DNA from: UBA3951 sp050952125
Lineage (GTDB): Bacteria; Bacillota; Sulfobacillia; Fermentithermobacillales; Fermentithermobacillaceae
Length of the DNA: 64,000 nucleotides
Reading direction: 5' to 3'
Assembly (NCBI GenBank): GCA_050952125.1
Contig: JBMNKK010000001.1
Location: 372,001 to 436,000, forward strand
Shown: positions 8,607 through 16,766 of the stretch, in pieces
Layout of the letters: every line of letters starts with the position of its first letter
Numbering within the stretch: position 1 is the stretch's first letter
Notes under the pieces: generated by a model
Databases searched by the model: none
What the model was told of the DNA's origin: nothing
Seen by the model: only the letters and a program-made list of their open reading frames with translations
Made by a program: the position numbers and the translations under genes

Positions 8607-9631
8607 GGTATGACCGCCACCTTAAGCGATTTTCCACTCTTGATTAGCGCGAACCCATCCTGAATCCCTTCAAGAGGAACAGTGTGGGTCACGATTCGAG
8701 ATGCATCAACCTGCTTTGATAGGATGAGTTCAAGGGCTTCGTCCCACTGCCGCTTCACCGAACTCCTGGCGCCAACCACTCGCAACTCGTGATAGTGAAT
8801 GAGGTTCGTGTTCAAGGTGGCCGTCGGAGACGTATCCGGAAGGCCGGCGAACATAAGCACTTGGCCCATCCTCGCCGCCATCTCCAAAGCCTGTGCTTGA
8901 GCCTTTGCAGACACGCAAGCGACGATGGCGATATCGACGCCCCCGCCTCCTGTGAGGCGCAGAATCTCCTCGACGGGGTCGGTCTTCGCGCCGTTCACCA
9001 CATTATCGGCACCGAAGGCCGCCGCCTGCTCTAGCCGGGCATCCAAGAGGTCAACCATGATGACCCGGCCTGCCCCCCGCCTCTTTGCCAGGATAAGGTG
9101 TAAGATGCCGATGGGCCCCGACCCAAGCACGGCGACTGAACACCCTTGTTCAAAATCCAGCTTCTCATTGCCGTTCACGACGCAAGCAAGGGGCTCGATC
9201 AAGGTGGCCTGCTCCGGAGGGATATGGCCCGGTATCTTCACGACAAAGCCGCCTTCCACAGCAGACGGCAAAACGGCCCGGAGCTCCGCAAAACCGCCCT
9301 GGGGCCATCCCCCGATTTTCCCCCTCTGAAGGCATAGATTGTTCGAACCCGCCCTGCAATACCGGCACATGCCACACGTAACCGGGCAGTCTGCCACTCT
9401 GTCACCAACTCGAAAGCCGGTGACCCCCTCTCCAACTTCCACCACGGTGGCCACTATCTCATGCCCGGTAATCCGGCCCTTATGTTTGGATCCGAACTCA
9501 AACGCTCGAAGGTCCGTGCCGCAGATGGCGCAGGCCTCCACCTTGGTCAGGAGGCCTCCCGGCGGGCAGACGGGGTCCGGTGTTTCGCGGATCACGATTT
9601 TCCCCGGCCCTTCAAAAAACGCGGCCTTCAC
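8603..9631 (-). CDS. Zinc-dependent medium-chain alcohol/polyol dehydrogenase
   Basis: The 342-residue protein is an NAD(P)-dependent MDR dehydrogenase of the sorbitol/threonine dehydrogenase type. Catalytic zinc ligands are Cys37 (CGTD) and His57-Glu58 (GHE). The structural zinc site is Cys86, Cys89, Cys92 and Cys100. The nucleotide fold has VAVLGSGPIG followed by a strand ending in VDLLD; the acidic residue there favours NAD. It overlaps the SIS gene by 4 bases and follows nagA after 46 bases. It probably oxidises a hydroxyl of a sugar or sugar phosphate in the same pathway, but the substrate cannot be named. Confidence 0.88.
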   Translation of the reverse strand: MKAAFFEGPGKIVIRETPDPVCPPGGLLTKVEACAICGTDLRAFEFGSKHKGRITGHEIVATVVEVGEGVTGFRVGDRVADCPVTCGMCRYCRAGSNNLCLQRGKIGGWPQGGFAELRAVLPSAVEGGFVVKIPGHIPPEQATLIEPLACVVNGNEKLDFEQGCSVAVLGSGPIGILHLILAKRRGAGRVIMVDLLDARLEQAAAFGADNVVNGAKTDPVEEILRLTGGGGVDIAIVACVSAKAQAQALEMAARMGQVLMFAGLPDTSPTATLNTNLIHYHELRVVGARSSVKRQWDEALELILSKQVDASRIVTHTVPLEGIQDGFALIKSGKSLKVAVIP

Positions 9632-9677
9632 GGGGCAACACCTCCACTCTGCAATTCACGGTACCGGAACGTATGGG

Positions 9678-10877
9678 TCAGCGCTCCGGCGACTTGGCTA
9701 CCTTTCCCTCAACGAGGCACCACAACACCTCATAGTCGGGAGCCAACACGACGATATCGGCGTCCTTGCCGGCAGCCAAGGAGCCCATGGCTTCGAATAC
9801 CCCGGCAGATTTGGCAGGGTTAACGGTTGCCATCCTTAGGGCATCGGCAAAAGGAACGCCTGCAAGCTTCACCACGTTTTCCAGACAGTGACGGAGTGAA
9901 GCGGAACTGCCCGCCAGAGTACCGTCAGACAGTGTAACCCTTCCCTGCTCATCCAACGAAACCGGCCTCCCAAGGAACTCGTACCTTCCGGGCGGCAGTC
10001 CCGCCGGCGGGAGAGCATCACTCACAAGACACACCGCATCTCTGCCCTGCGCGGCTACCAGGAGCTTCATTGCCACCGGGTGAACGTGTATGCCGTCTGC
10101 AATGAGCTCGCAATAGACGCCCTTAGCGGTCAGCGCGGCTCCCAACGCCCCCGGGTCCCTGTGATGGAATCCCTTCATGGCGTTGAACGTGTGAGTCACC
10201 GAGGTGATGCCCGCTGCAAACCCCGATACGGCTTCCTCGTAAGAAGCCCGCGTGTGGCCCATGGAACACTTCACTCCGGAGCTCGCGAATCTCCGCACCA
10301 AGTCAGGCGCGCCCCGCAGCTCAGGTGAGACGGTTACCCTGCGTATCGTGCCTTCGCCCATCTCCAACCACTTGGCTGCTAGGGATACATCCGGCCTCAG
10401 CAGGCTCTCTGCCGGAATCGCGCCCGGCATCTCGGGGTTAAGGAACGGTCCCTCCAAGTGCAGCCCTAGCGAGCGCGCAAAGGCGCCCGCCGACCGCGAC
10501 TTAGTGAACTCCTTCACGGCCGAGATCGCGCGTTCCATGTTGGCAACAGGAGCGGCCCCAACTGTGGGCTGAAACGACGTCACTCCGTGCGATGCCAGGA
10601 ACCGGGCCATGCCCTCCAAGCCGGCAACATTCCCTGAAGCGGCGTCGAAGCCGCCGGAGCCGTGGAGGTGCAAGTCAATCAAACCGGGTATGACGGCGTT
10701 GTCGCCCACATCAATAGCGCCGCGCCGGCTCGGCGGAGACCCCCTTCCGACTCCGACAATCTTGCTCCCGAAGACGCGGATATACCCTGGAAACGGGTCG
10801 GCGTCTCCAGGGAATATCCTGCTAGATATTATCGTTAGTTCAGCGCCGGAGCCGGGGATGCCGCTATGCGACACCAC
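9678..10877 (-). CDS. nagA: N-acetylglucosamine-6-phosphate deacetylase
   Basis: NagA hydrolyses GlcNAc-6-phosphate to glucosamine-6-phosphate and acetate in the cytosol. The 399-residue amidohydrolase has the metal motif HLH (His70 and His72), HLEGPFLNPEMPGA with the metal-binding Glu, MGHTRASYEEA, and THTFNAMKGFHHRDPG with the substrate-binding His residues. It also has VSDAL with the catalytic Asp, and the family's late GTLAGS motif. Two GTG codons lie at the start (10877 and 10874). It lies 12 bases after the D-aminoacylase-like gene and belongs to the same leftward operon. Confidence 0.92.
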   Translation of the reverse strand: MVSHSGIPGSGAELTIISSRIFPGDADPFPGYIRVFGSKIVGVGRGSPPSRRGAIDVGDNAVIPGLIDLHLHGSGGFDAASGNVAGLEGMARFLASHGVTSFQPTVGAAPVANMERAISAVKEFTKSRSAGAFARSLGLHLEGPFLNPEMPGAIPAESLLRPDVSLAAKWLEMGEGTIRRVTVSPELRGAPDLVRRFASSGVKCSMGHTRASYEEAVSGFAAGITSVTHTFNAMKGFHHRDPGALGAALTAKGVYCELIADGIHVHPVAMKLLVAAQGRDAVCLVSDALPPAGLPPGRYEFLGRPVSLDEQGRVTLSDGTLAGSSASLRHCLENVVKLAGVPFADALRMATVNPAKSAGVFEAMGSLAAGKDADIVVLAPDYEVLWCLVEGKVAKSPER

Positions 10878-10889
10878 ATCACCGCCTTA

Positions 10890-12473
10890 TCAGCACGGCC
10901 TCCGCAGCACCTTACCTACGATGCGGCCGGTGTGCTTGCCGTTCTCGATCACCATGGAGCCGTTGACCATTACCCACTCGATGCCCTTCGGATACTGGCA
11001 CGGAGCGTCAAAGGTCGCAGTATCGATGATGGTGTCGGGGTTGAACAGCACCAGGTCGGCCTTAGCGCCCGGGCGTATCACTCCGCGGTCCCACAGCTGC
11101 AGCCTCTTAGCGGCCATGCCGGTCATCTTGTATACAGCCTGCTCCAGAGACAGCACCTTTTCCTCTCTCACGTACTTTCCGAGCACCCGAGGGAACGTGC
11201 CGAATGTTCTCGGGTGCGGGTGCCCCTTCGCGAGCGGCCCGTCGACGGCGGTGACGCTGGAGTCCGAACCTATCATGACGCAGGGATGCGCCATGACCGT
11301 CTTTACATCTTCCTCACACATACCGAAGTTGGCCTCGCCAACCTCCAGTTCCTCTTCAATAAGCAGCCTCCACGCAGCCTCTACCTCCGGAATCCCCCAG
11401 ATAGCCGCTATCTCCGGGATGCGCTTCCCTTGAGCGAACCGGTTCTTTGATGACCGCACGCTTGTGATAAGCAGGCGGCCCCATCCTCCGTCACGGCGGT
11501 TTGCATCGACGGTCTCCTTGAGCTTCTTGCCCACCTCAGGGTCTTTGAGCCGTGCGAGAAGCGCCTTGGGCCCTCCTTCGTGAGCCCATCCGGGGATTAT
11601 CGAGGTAAGCGAAGTCGCCGAAGCTATATAGGGATACTGGTCACATAATACGTCAACGCCTTCTTTGCGCGCGTCGTCAATCATCTTGAGAGAATCTTTA
11701 ACCTTTCCCCAAACCTTTTCGTTGCCGGACGCTTTGTGGTGCGATATCTGCACCGGGACGCCGGCCTCCCGTCCAATAGTGATGGCTTCCTCAACCGATT
11801 TCAGGAGCTCGGATCCCTCATTTCGCATATGGGTGACGTATATGCCCCCGTAAGGTGCCATCGCTTTGGCCAACTCGATGAGCTCGGCAGTATCCGCATA
11901 GGAACTAGGCGGGTATATGAGCCCTGATGAATACCCGAAAGCGCCGGCCTTCATCGCCTCGACTACGAGAGACTTCATCTCATTTAACTCGGCCTTTGTA
12001 GGCGGCCTGTTGTCATAGCCCATAGCTGAGCTTCTGATGGCGCTGTGTCCGACCAGGGGCGCGATGTTCAGGCCAACGCCGTTCCGTTCAAGGGCATCCA
12101 GATACTCGGCAAAGGTGCTCCAGGTCACAGGGCTGCCCTCTTCGGTAGTGGCGTTCATCTGGCCGCCTGTCCTCTTGTCGGTTACGGGCGCGGCAGACAT
12201 GCCGCACTGCCCTGTCACCTCGGTCGTAACGCCCTGCATAAGTTTGGATTCGCCTCTGGAATCAACGAACCAGGGAGTGTCGGAATGGCTGTGCGAGTCT
12301 ATGAGCCCGGGTGCCAAAACAAGGCCCTGCCCGTCCAGAACACGCCTGGCGCTCCCGCACACCTTCCGGCAGACCTCAGACATGATGCCATCCTTAACAG
12401 CCACTTCGCCGTGGAAGTAAGGCATTCCGGTTCCGTCAACGATGCGAACGTTTTTGATTATGAAGTCATGCAC
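10890..12473 (-). CDS. D-aminoacylase / N-acyl-D-amino-acid deacylase family amidohydrolase
   Basis: This is a 527-residue cytosolic amidohydrolase. The first metal motif is LIDSHSHSD, and further motifs are TEVTGQCGMS (the Cys metal bridge typical of D-aminoacylases), YVTHMRNEG, QISHHKASG and MIGSDSS with the catalytic Asp. The protein ends with the usual small beta domain, VMVNGSMVIENGKHTGRIVGKVL. I moved the start to GTG 12473, because GGGAGG lies 9 bases before it; a longer frame begins at 12530 without a good ribosome site. It is the first gene of the operon with nagA, the dehydrogenase and the SIS gene. The pairing suggests breakdown of N-acylated amino sugars or D-lactoyl/D-amino-acid material from cell walls, which is inference. 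Confidence 0.88.
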   Translation of the reverse strand: MHDFIIKNVRIVDGTGMPYFHGEVAVKDGIMSEVCRKVCGSARRVLDGQGLVLAPGLIDSHSHSDTPWFVDSRGESKLMQGVTTEVTGQCGMSAAPVTDKRTGGQMNATTEEGSPVTWSTFAEYLDALERNGVGLNIAPLVGHSAIRSSAMGYDNRPPTKAELNEMKSLVVEAMKAGAFGYSSGLIYPPSSYADTAELIELAKAMAPYGGIYVTHMRNEGSELLKSVEEAITIGREAGVPVQISHHKASGNEKVWGKVKDSLKMIDDARKEGVDVLCDQYPYIASATSLTSIIPGWAHEGGPKALLARLKDPEVGKKLKETVDANRRDGGWGRLLITSVRSSKNRFAQGKRIPEIAAIWGIPEVEAAWRLLIEEELEVGEANFGMCEEDVKTVMAHPCVMIGSDSSVTAVDGPLAKGHPHPRTFGTFPRVLGKYVREEKVLSLEQAVYKMTGMAAKRLQLWDRGVIRPGAKADLVLFNPDTIIDTATFDAPCQYPKGIEWVMVNGSMVIENGKHTGRIVGKVLRRPC

Positions 12474-12672
12474 TTTGCTCTGCCTCCCATCTTTTCGCCT
12501 TATGGATGATTTCGGGAAAGAGCGCGTCAAAACCTTGTGGAACCCGAGACCCGCAGCCGGGAAATAGGTCTAAAGTCTCATTTTCCGGAGGCGTCGGCGT
12601 TTGACCTTAAGCCTATCTAAAGTCCGCCTCCGTCGGATGCGATAAAAACATTACGGAGGGGAGGAAAGACCA

Positions 12673-13353
12673 TTGGCAAACTGTGTCTCGTGCGGCGCTT
12701 CGAATCTCGGAATGACGCGAGCGCCCTTGGTTATTGTTGATGGCGAATGGTTCTGCGATGACTGCCTGCCGAAAAAGAAAGGGCGGGTAAGGTGTCACAA
12801 GTGCGGCAAGAGTGCCTTTGACGGCGACATTCACTTCAAGACCGTCAACGGCCAGTTCATGTGCACTGAATGTATGGAGAAGGGCGGCATAATGAAGAAG
12901 TACGACTACATTATGCAGTCGGTCGCGAAAACCACAGGTGCGCCGCCGCCATCCGCGAAAAACGATATTGCTGCAAGCCTGGGCGGGCTGCGTATCCTTC
13001 TTGACCAGAATCTGGCGCCCGGAGAGACGGTCACCTACGCGATCCAAGGAAACGCCGGCGAAGCCCTAGCCTGCTCCAAATCCAACGTGTTCATCCTGAA
13101 GTCGGGCATGGCAGTGGGATCGATTACCGGACGGAAATGCTCCAAGTTTCCCTGGAATCAGGTTAAGGGAGTCGACCTAAAGGTAGGAAACCTCTACGGC
13201 ATACTTGAGGTCAAGGATGGCAAGTCCCCGGAAAACGACGCAAACGACATCACTAAGGCCAAGAAAGCCGATAACGCGATAACCTTCCTTCTTAGCCGGA
13301 AGCCTGAGTTCGATCAAGCCTTGACCAATATCCAATCTTACCTGCACAGGTAA
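12673..13353 (+). CDS. Zinc-ribbon (LIM-like) protein with PH-like C-terminal domain
   Basis: This 226-residue cytosolic protein starts at TTG 12673 behind GGAGGGGAGG. Its first 70 residues hold two four-cysteine zinc modules: Cys4, Cys7, Cys28 and Cys31, then Cys41, Cys44, Cys64 and Cys67. The spacing resembles a bacterial LIM-type double ribbon. After a short linker, residues about 100-226 look like a bacterial PH/GRAM-type beta domain (SKSNVFILKSG, FPWNQVKGVDLKVGNLYGILEVKDG). I do not recognise a named family. The gene is the first of three co-oriented genes with the AAA and VWA proteins, separated from the AAA gene by 74 bases, so it may be an adaptor for that pair. Confidence 0.75.
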   Translation: MANCVSCGASNLGMTRAPLVIVDGEWFCDDCLPKKKGRVRCHKCGKSAFDGDIHFKTVNGQFMCTECMEKGGIMKKYDYIMQSVAKTTGAPPPSAKNDIAASLGGLRILLDQNLAPGETVTYAIQGNAGEALACSKSNVFILKSGMAVGSITGRKCSKFPWNQVKGVDLKVGNLYGILEVKDGKSPENDANDITKAKKADNAITFLLSRKPEFDQALTNIQSYLHR

Positions 13354-13427
13354 TCACGGCAAAGCAAGATTCCCCAGTAAGGAACCTCCTGTCGGAAGGG
13401 AACACTATCTCGGCAGGAGGTTTTGAC

Positions 13428-14900
13428 TTGCCCAAGAACACGCCACTTAAGCATCAAGGAAATGAAAGCCTGTTCACCGCTGTTGAAATGTCGCTCATTT
13501 CGTCTCTCGCGGGCGTACCGCTTCACATCCATGCGGAGGGACTTCGCGGCACCGGCAAAACAACGGTGATGCGGTGGGCAAAGACGGTGGTTCCCACCAT
13601 CACCCGGTACAAGGGCTGCCCCTATCACTGTCATCCGGATCGCCCCCATTGCCCTCTGCACAGCGGAGCCGGCTCTCCGAGTGCGGACATGATCGAAGAG
13701 GTCCCAATGCCCTTCACCGAGATAGGACATGGAGCCAAGCTGGGGACAATCCTGGGAAGCATCGACCTTGAGAAGCTTACCGACCCGAACAGCCCTAAAG
13801 CAGCCGTCCTGCCCGGAACCATACCGATGGCCAACCGCGGAGTCATCTTCATAGATGAAGTTAACCGGTTGGCCGAGACCGCGCCGGAGATAACCGATGT
13901 CCTTCTGTCGGTCATGGGCACTAAACCGGGCCGGGTGAAGATCGAGGAAGTAGGGCTCACCGCATGCGAGGTGGAAGTCACAGCGTCTGTCTGGGCCGCC
14001 TCAAACCCCGATGAGGAGCCGGGACCGCTTGAGGATATCCGCCGGCAACTGGCTGACCGGTTCGATATGGTGGTTCCGGTTAAGCGGCCGCAAGATCCTG
14101 ACGTGATAGAACGCCTACTTTTTCGAGGCGGCGAAGCCGAGAAAGCGCCTGAACCATCCTTAAGCGACATAAGAGCCAAAGCCGACAGGCTGGCAAACGT
14201 GACTGTACCTAAACCGATAGTAAGGTATATGGCGCAGCTCTATGTCCACAGAAATGTCGAGAGCCTAAGGGCAATAGAGGCCCTTGAGCTGTGTTCTCGT
14301 CTGTCGGCCGCCATAGCGGGCAAAGACGCGGTCACCTTTGATGAGGTCCTCGCGGTCATCCCTTTGGTGCTCCGCCACAGAGTGGAACCGCTCACTCTAT
14401 CGGAAATCCTGAAAGACCTGGAACTCAGGCGCGCCGCCGGGTTTCAGGCAGACCTGCGGCGGGAGGTACCTCCTCCGGAGTCGGGTGAGCAGGAGCCAAC
14501 TCAAGCAGCTACTCCTGCGGCTCCGGAAAACACTTCTGACCTCTCGTCCCCTACGTTGCCCGAGCGGGCAGCCCAGGTTCCTGATGGCGAAACGGCTTCT
14601 AGCGACAACAACGGCAACGCCGGCTCTTCATCGGCCGCCCCGCAACCTGAGAGACAGGGATGGCTCCAGCAGGCACTGGCTAGATACCGGGACTCGGTCA
14701 GGAAGCGCTCGGGCCGGTCAGGCTCAGGTTCCACGCGCGGCGGAGCAGGCCGCGGTGATGGCGCGTCTCGCAGTTTCGTAACGATTCCGAATCCCAAAGA
14801 TGTATTGCCGGTCTCTCCGCCTGAGCGGGCCAACCGTCTGAGCTCACTACCTTGGGAACAACTTGTAGAGCCGCCTGAGTGGAAGGACCTGTTGCCGTGA
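13428..14900 (+). CDS. AAA+ ATPase, magnesium-chelatase subunit I-like
   Basis: The 490-residue protein begins at TTG 13428 with CAGGAGG 7 bases upstream. Walker A is GTGKTT (residues 41-46), Walker B is GVIFIDEV (139-146), and sensor and arginine-finger segments follow (WAASNPDE, then DIRRQLADRFD), as in ChlI/BchI and related MoxR-clade ATPases. A Cys/His-rich insert right after Walker A (Cys64, Cys68, His69, Cys75, His78) could bind zinc. A helical lid covers about 250-340, and the last 120 residues are a disordered Pro/Ser/Gly-rich tail. It overlaps the VWA gene in a GTGA junction. With no chelatase H subunit or tetrapyrrole gene nearby, a remodelling or chaperone role with the VWA partner is more likely than Mg chelation. 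Confidence 0.85.
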   Translation: MPKNTPLKHQGNESLFTAVEMSLISSLAGVPLHIHAEGLRGTGKTTVMRWAKTVVPTITRYKGCPYHCHPDRPHCPLHSGAGSPSADMIEEVPMPFTEIGHGAKLGTILGSIDLEKLTDPNSPKAAVLPGTIPMANRGVIFIDEVNRLAETAPEITDVLLSVMGTKPGRVKIEEVGLTACEVEVTASVWAASNPDEEPGPLEDIRRQLADRFDMVVPVKRPQDPDVIERLLFRGGEAEKAPEPSLSDIRAKADRLANVTVPKPIVRYMAQLYVHRNVESLRAIEALELCSRLSAAIAGKDAVTFDEVLAVIPLVLRHRVEPLTLSEILKDLELRRAAGFQADLRREVPPPESGEQEPTQAATPAAPENTSDLSSPTLPERAAQVPDGETASSDNNGNAGSSSAAPQPERQGWLQQALARYRDSVRKRSGRSGSGSTRGGAGRGDGASRSFVTIPNPKDVLPVSPPERANRLSSLPWEQLVEPPEWKDLLP

Positions 14901-16657
14901 TCGTGTTCCCTAAGGCCGCACCACCCGGCCAGAAGAACGCCCTTGCCCGCCTGCGCCGCCTTCTGGCCGATAAGGGCGCAGCAAAGGTCGGCGAAACGGC
15001 GGTAGTCTCCTTGAAAATACACATTCAGGATGTCTCATCGCCGGCAGAAGTCACGGCAATCACCACCGTCGACGCGGGCCAGGTTTTTTACGGGAGGGAC
15101 AGGCACGGCGAAGTTCTGCATATCGACGTCTTCCACTCGCCGGGGTGCTTGGATCCGAAGGTCATTGGACGGCGGCTCCTGGCTGCACTGTCGGGCATGA
15201 GATTTGAGCCCGCGTCCGGCGGCCCGCCTCCCGGCCTCGATCCCCTTCTCTCATACATCGACATTCAAACCGGCGCCGGAGGAGGGCGCCTGGACGGCGA
15301 ACTCACTTACGGAACGGAAGAAGGCGTGCGTAGAGCGCATATGACGCACGTCCACATTGCCTGCTTGGCTGTCCCTGAGATGGTCGCCTCGGTCTTCACC
15401 GCCATTGCCGCTGTGGAGTCGGCGATCGAAGAGATGGGGCTCGAACTCCGGCGGATCGAGAGAGTGCGGCTGGCCAAAGGCAGCGGCCCGCTGGACATGT
15501 CCAACTACCGGGCATCGAGCGACTCTCTGTTGAGGCAGCTGACGGCGTCCGGCCAAGACACGGCAGCCAGCGCCTACAGAAAAGAGGCGCTGGCGAGAAA
15601 AGCCGCCCAGGATATCGGCTCTGCTGCGGATTCCGAAAGGCTCCTGGAACAGCTATCTCACGGACTCAGAGCCGGAGAGTTTGCAAAGCTGAGGCTCGAT
15701 ACGGACAAGGGGCCGGACGAACTCAGGCAGATAGTGACAAAGTCGGGGCTCGCCAGATACGACGGGCACCGGTACACACTCACGCGCGACGGCATGATGG
15801 CTCTCTCATATCTCAAAGAACACTCCGCGGAGGTCGAATCGTACCTCCGCAGGCTCTTGTGGTCGCTGCCTGCCAAGAGGATGCCTGCCGGAGAGAGGCG
15901 AGGTCAGAAGGTTGAGCCGTCGCTTAGCCGTGGAAGGGGGATGGCCCTCCCGGCAGCCAAAGGAGAGAGCTTGCCTGAGCTGGCGATCCCTGAGACCGCG
16001 ATATCTTGGGCGCTGCGCGCCAGGGGAAGCACGCTCGCTGCTGTTCCCAAGGCAGGAACCGGAAATGCCGGCGGATTCGGAAACCTTACGGTCTCCGACC
16101 TCAGGTTCTCTTATGCTCGAGAACGGCGCGGTGCCCCGATTATCCTGCTCCTCGACGCTTCGGCGTCCATGGCAGGAAGACGGATAAGAGCAGCCAAGGA
16201 ACTCGCCCGCCACCTGGTCTTGGCCGGCAAGGAAAAAGTCTCGATAGTCGCTTTTCAGGATTCAGATGTCAAAGTGGTATCGGATTTCACTAGGAACCGG
16301 CGAAAGGTGGAACAGGGATTAAGAGAAGTGCAGGCCCTCGGACTCACACCCTTGGCAAGCGGGCTGGAGAAGGCGCTTGAGCTCTCGCTCAGGTCGGCCA
16401 AGAAGCCCCTCGTTCTGGTGATAACCGACGGCATCCCAACCGTTCCATCCAAGAGCATGTCACCGGTGGACGACGCGCTTGAGGCAGCCAAGAAACTTGC
16501 CAAGCGAGGCGTCAGGCTGGGATGCGTCGGACTTGAGCCCAATCGCGGATTCCTCAGGCAGATGGTGACAAACGCGAGAGGAGCCCTCTACATCGTCGAT
16601 GAACTGGAAGCCTCCACCCTGGCGGCGATAGCGAAGCGAGAAAGCGCCTATTTCTAG
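14897..16657 (+). CDS. VWA-domain protein, magnesium-chelatase subunit D-like
   Basis: The protein of about 586 residues partners the AAA ATPase just upstream; its GTG start overlaps that gene's TGA by 3 bases and has GGAAGGA 9 bases before it. The C-terminal 190 residues are a von Willebrand factor A domain with an intact metal site: LLLDASASM (D-x-S-x-S) near residue 418, GLTPLASGLEKAL for the Thr, and VLVITDGIPT for the Asp. The N-terminal 400 residues are not a ChlD-type AAA domain. They contain an alpha/beta region (to about 200), a long helical part and a basic linker, and I do not recognise them. MoxR/VWA-type pairs remodel or metallate target proteins; the target here is unknown. Confidence 0.82.
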   Translation: MIVFPKAAPPGQKNALARLRRLLADKGAAKVGETAVVSLKIHIQDVSSPAEVTAITTVDAGQVFYGRDRHGEVLHIDVFHSPGCLDPKVIGRRLLAALSGMRFEPASGGPPPGLDPLLSYIDIQTGAGGGRLDGELTYGTEEGVRRAHMTHVHIACLAVPEMVASVFTAIAAVESAIEEMGLELRRIERVRLAKGSGPLDMSNYRASSDSLLRQLTASGQDTAASAYRKEALARKAAQDIGSAADSERLLEQLSHGLRAGEFAKLRLDTDKGPDELRQIVTKSGLARYDGHRYTLTRDGMMALSYLKEHSAEVESYLRRLLWSLPAKRMPAGERRGQKVEPSLSRGRGMALPAAKGESLPELAIPETAISWALRARGSTLAAVPKAGTGNAGGFGNLTVSDLRFSYARERRGAPIILLLDASASMAGRRIRAAKELARHLVLAGKEKVSIVAFQDSDVKVVSDFTRNRRKVEQGLREVQALGLTPLASGLEKALELSLRSAKKPLVLVITDGIPTVPSKSMSPVDDALEAAKKLAKRGVRLGCVGLEPNRGFLRQMVTNARGALYIVDELEASTLAAIAKRESAYF

Positions 16658-16686
16658 CCGTCCCTAAAGCACCTCACATCCCCCGG

Positions 16687-16713
16687 TGTCACCCGTCGCG
16701 GCGGTGACATTTT
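16687..16713 (+). terminator. Intrinsic terminator after the VWA gene
   Basis: TGTCACC (16687-16693) pairs with GGTGACA (16703-16709) and is followed directly by TTTT. It separates the AAA/VWA operon from the decarboxylase operon. Confidence 0.7.
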
Positions 16714-16766
16714 CCCCCTTGCGTGAATAGCATGTTGTTCGTCAGGTACTGGCAGGAGGCTAACCG

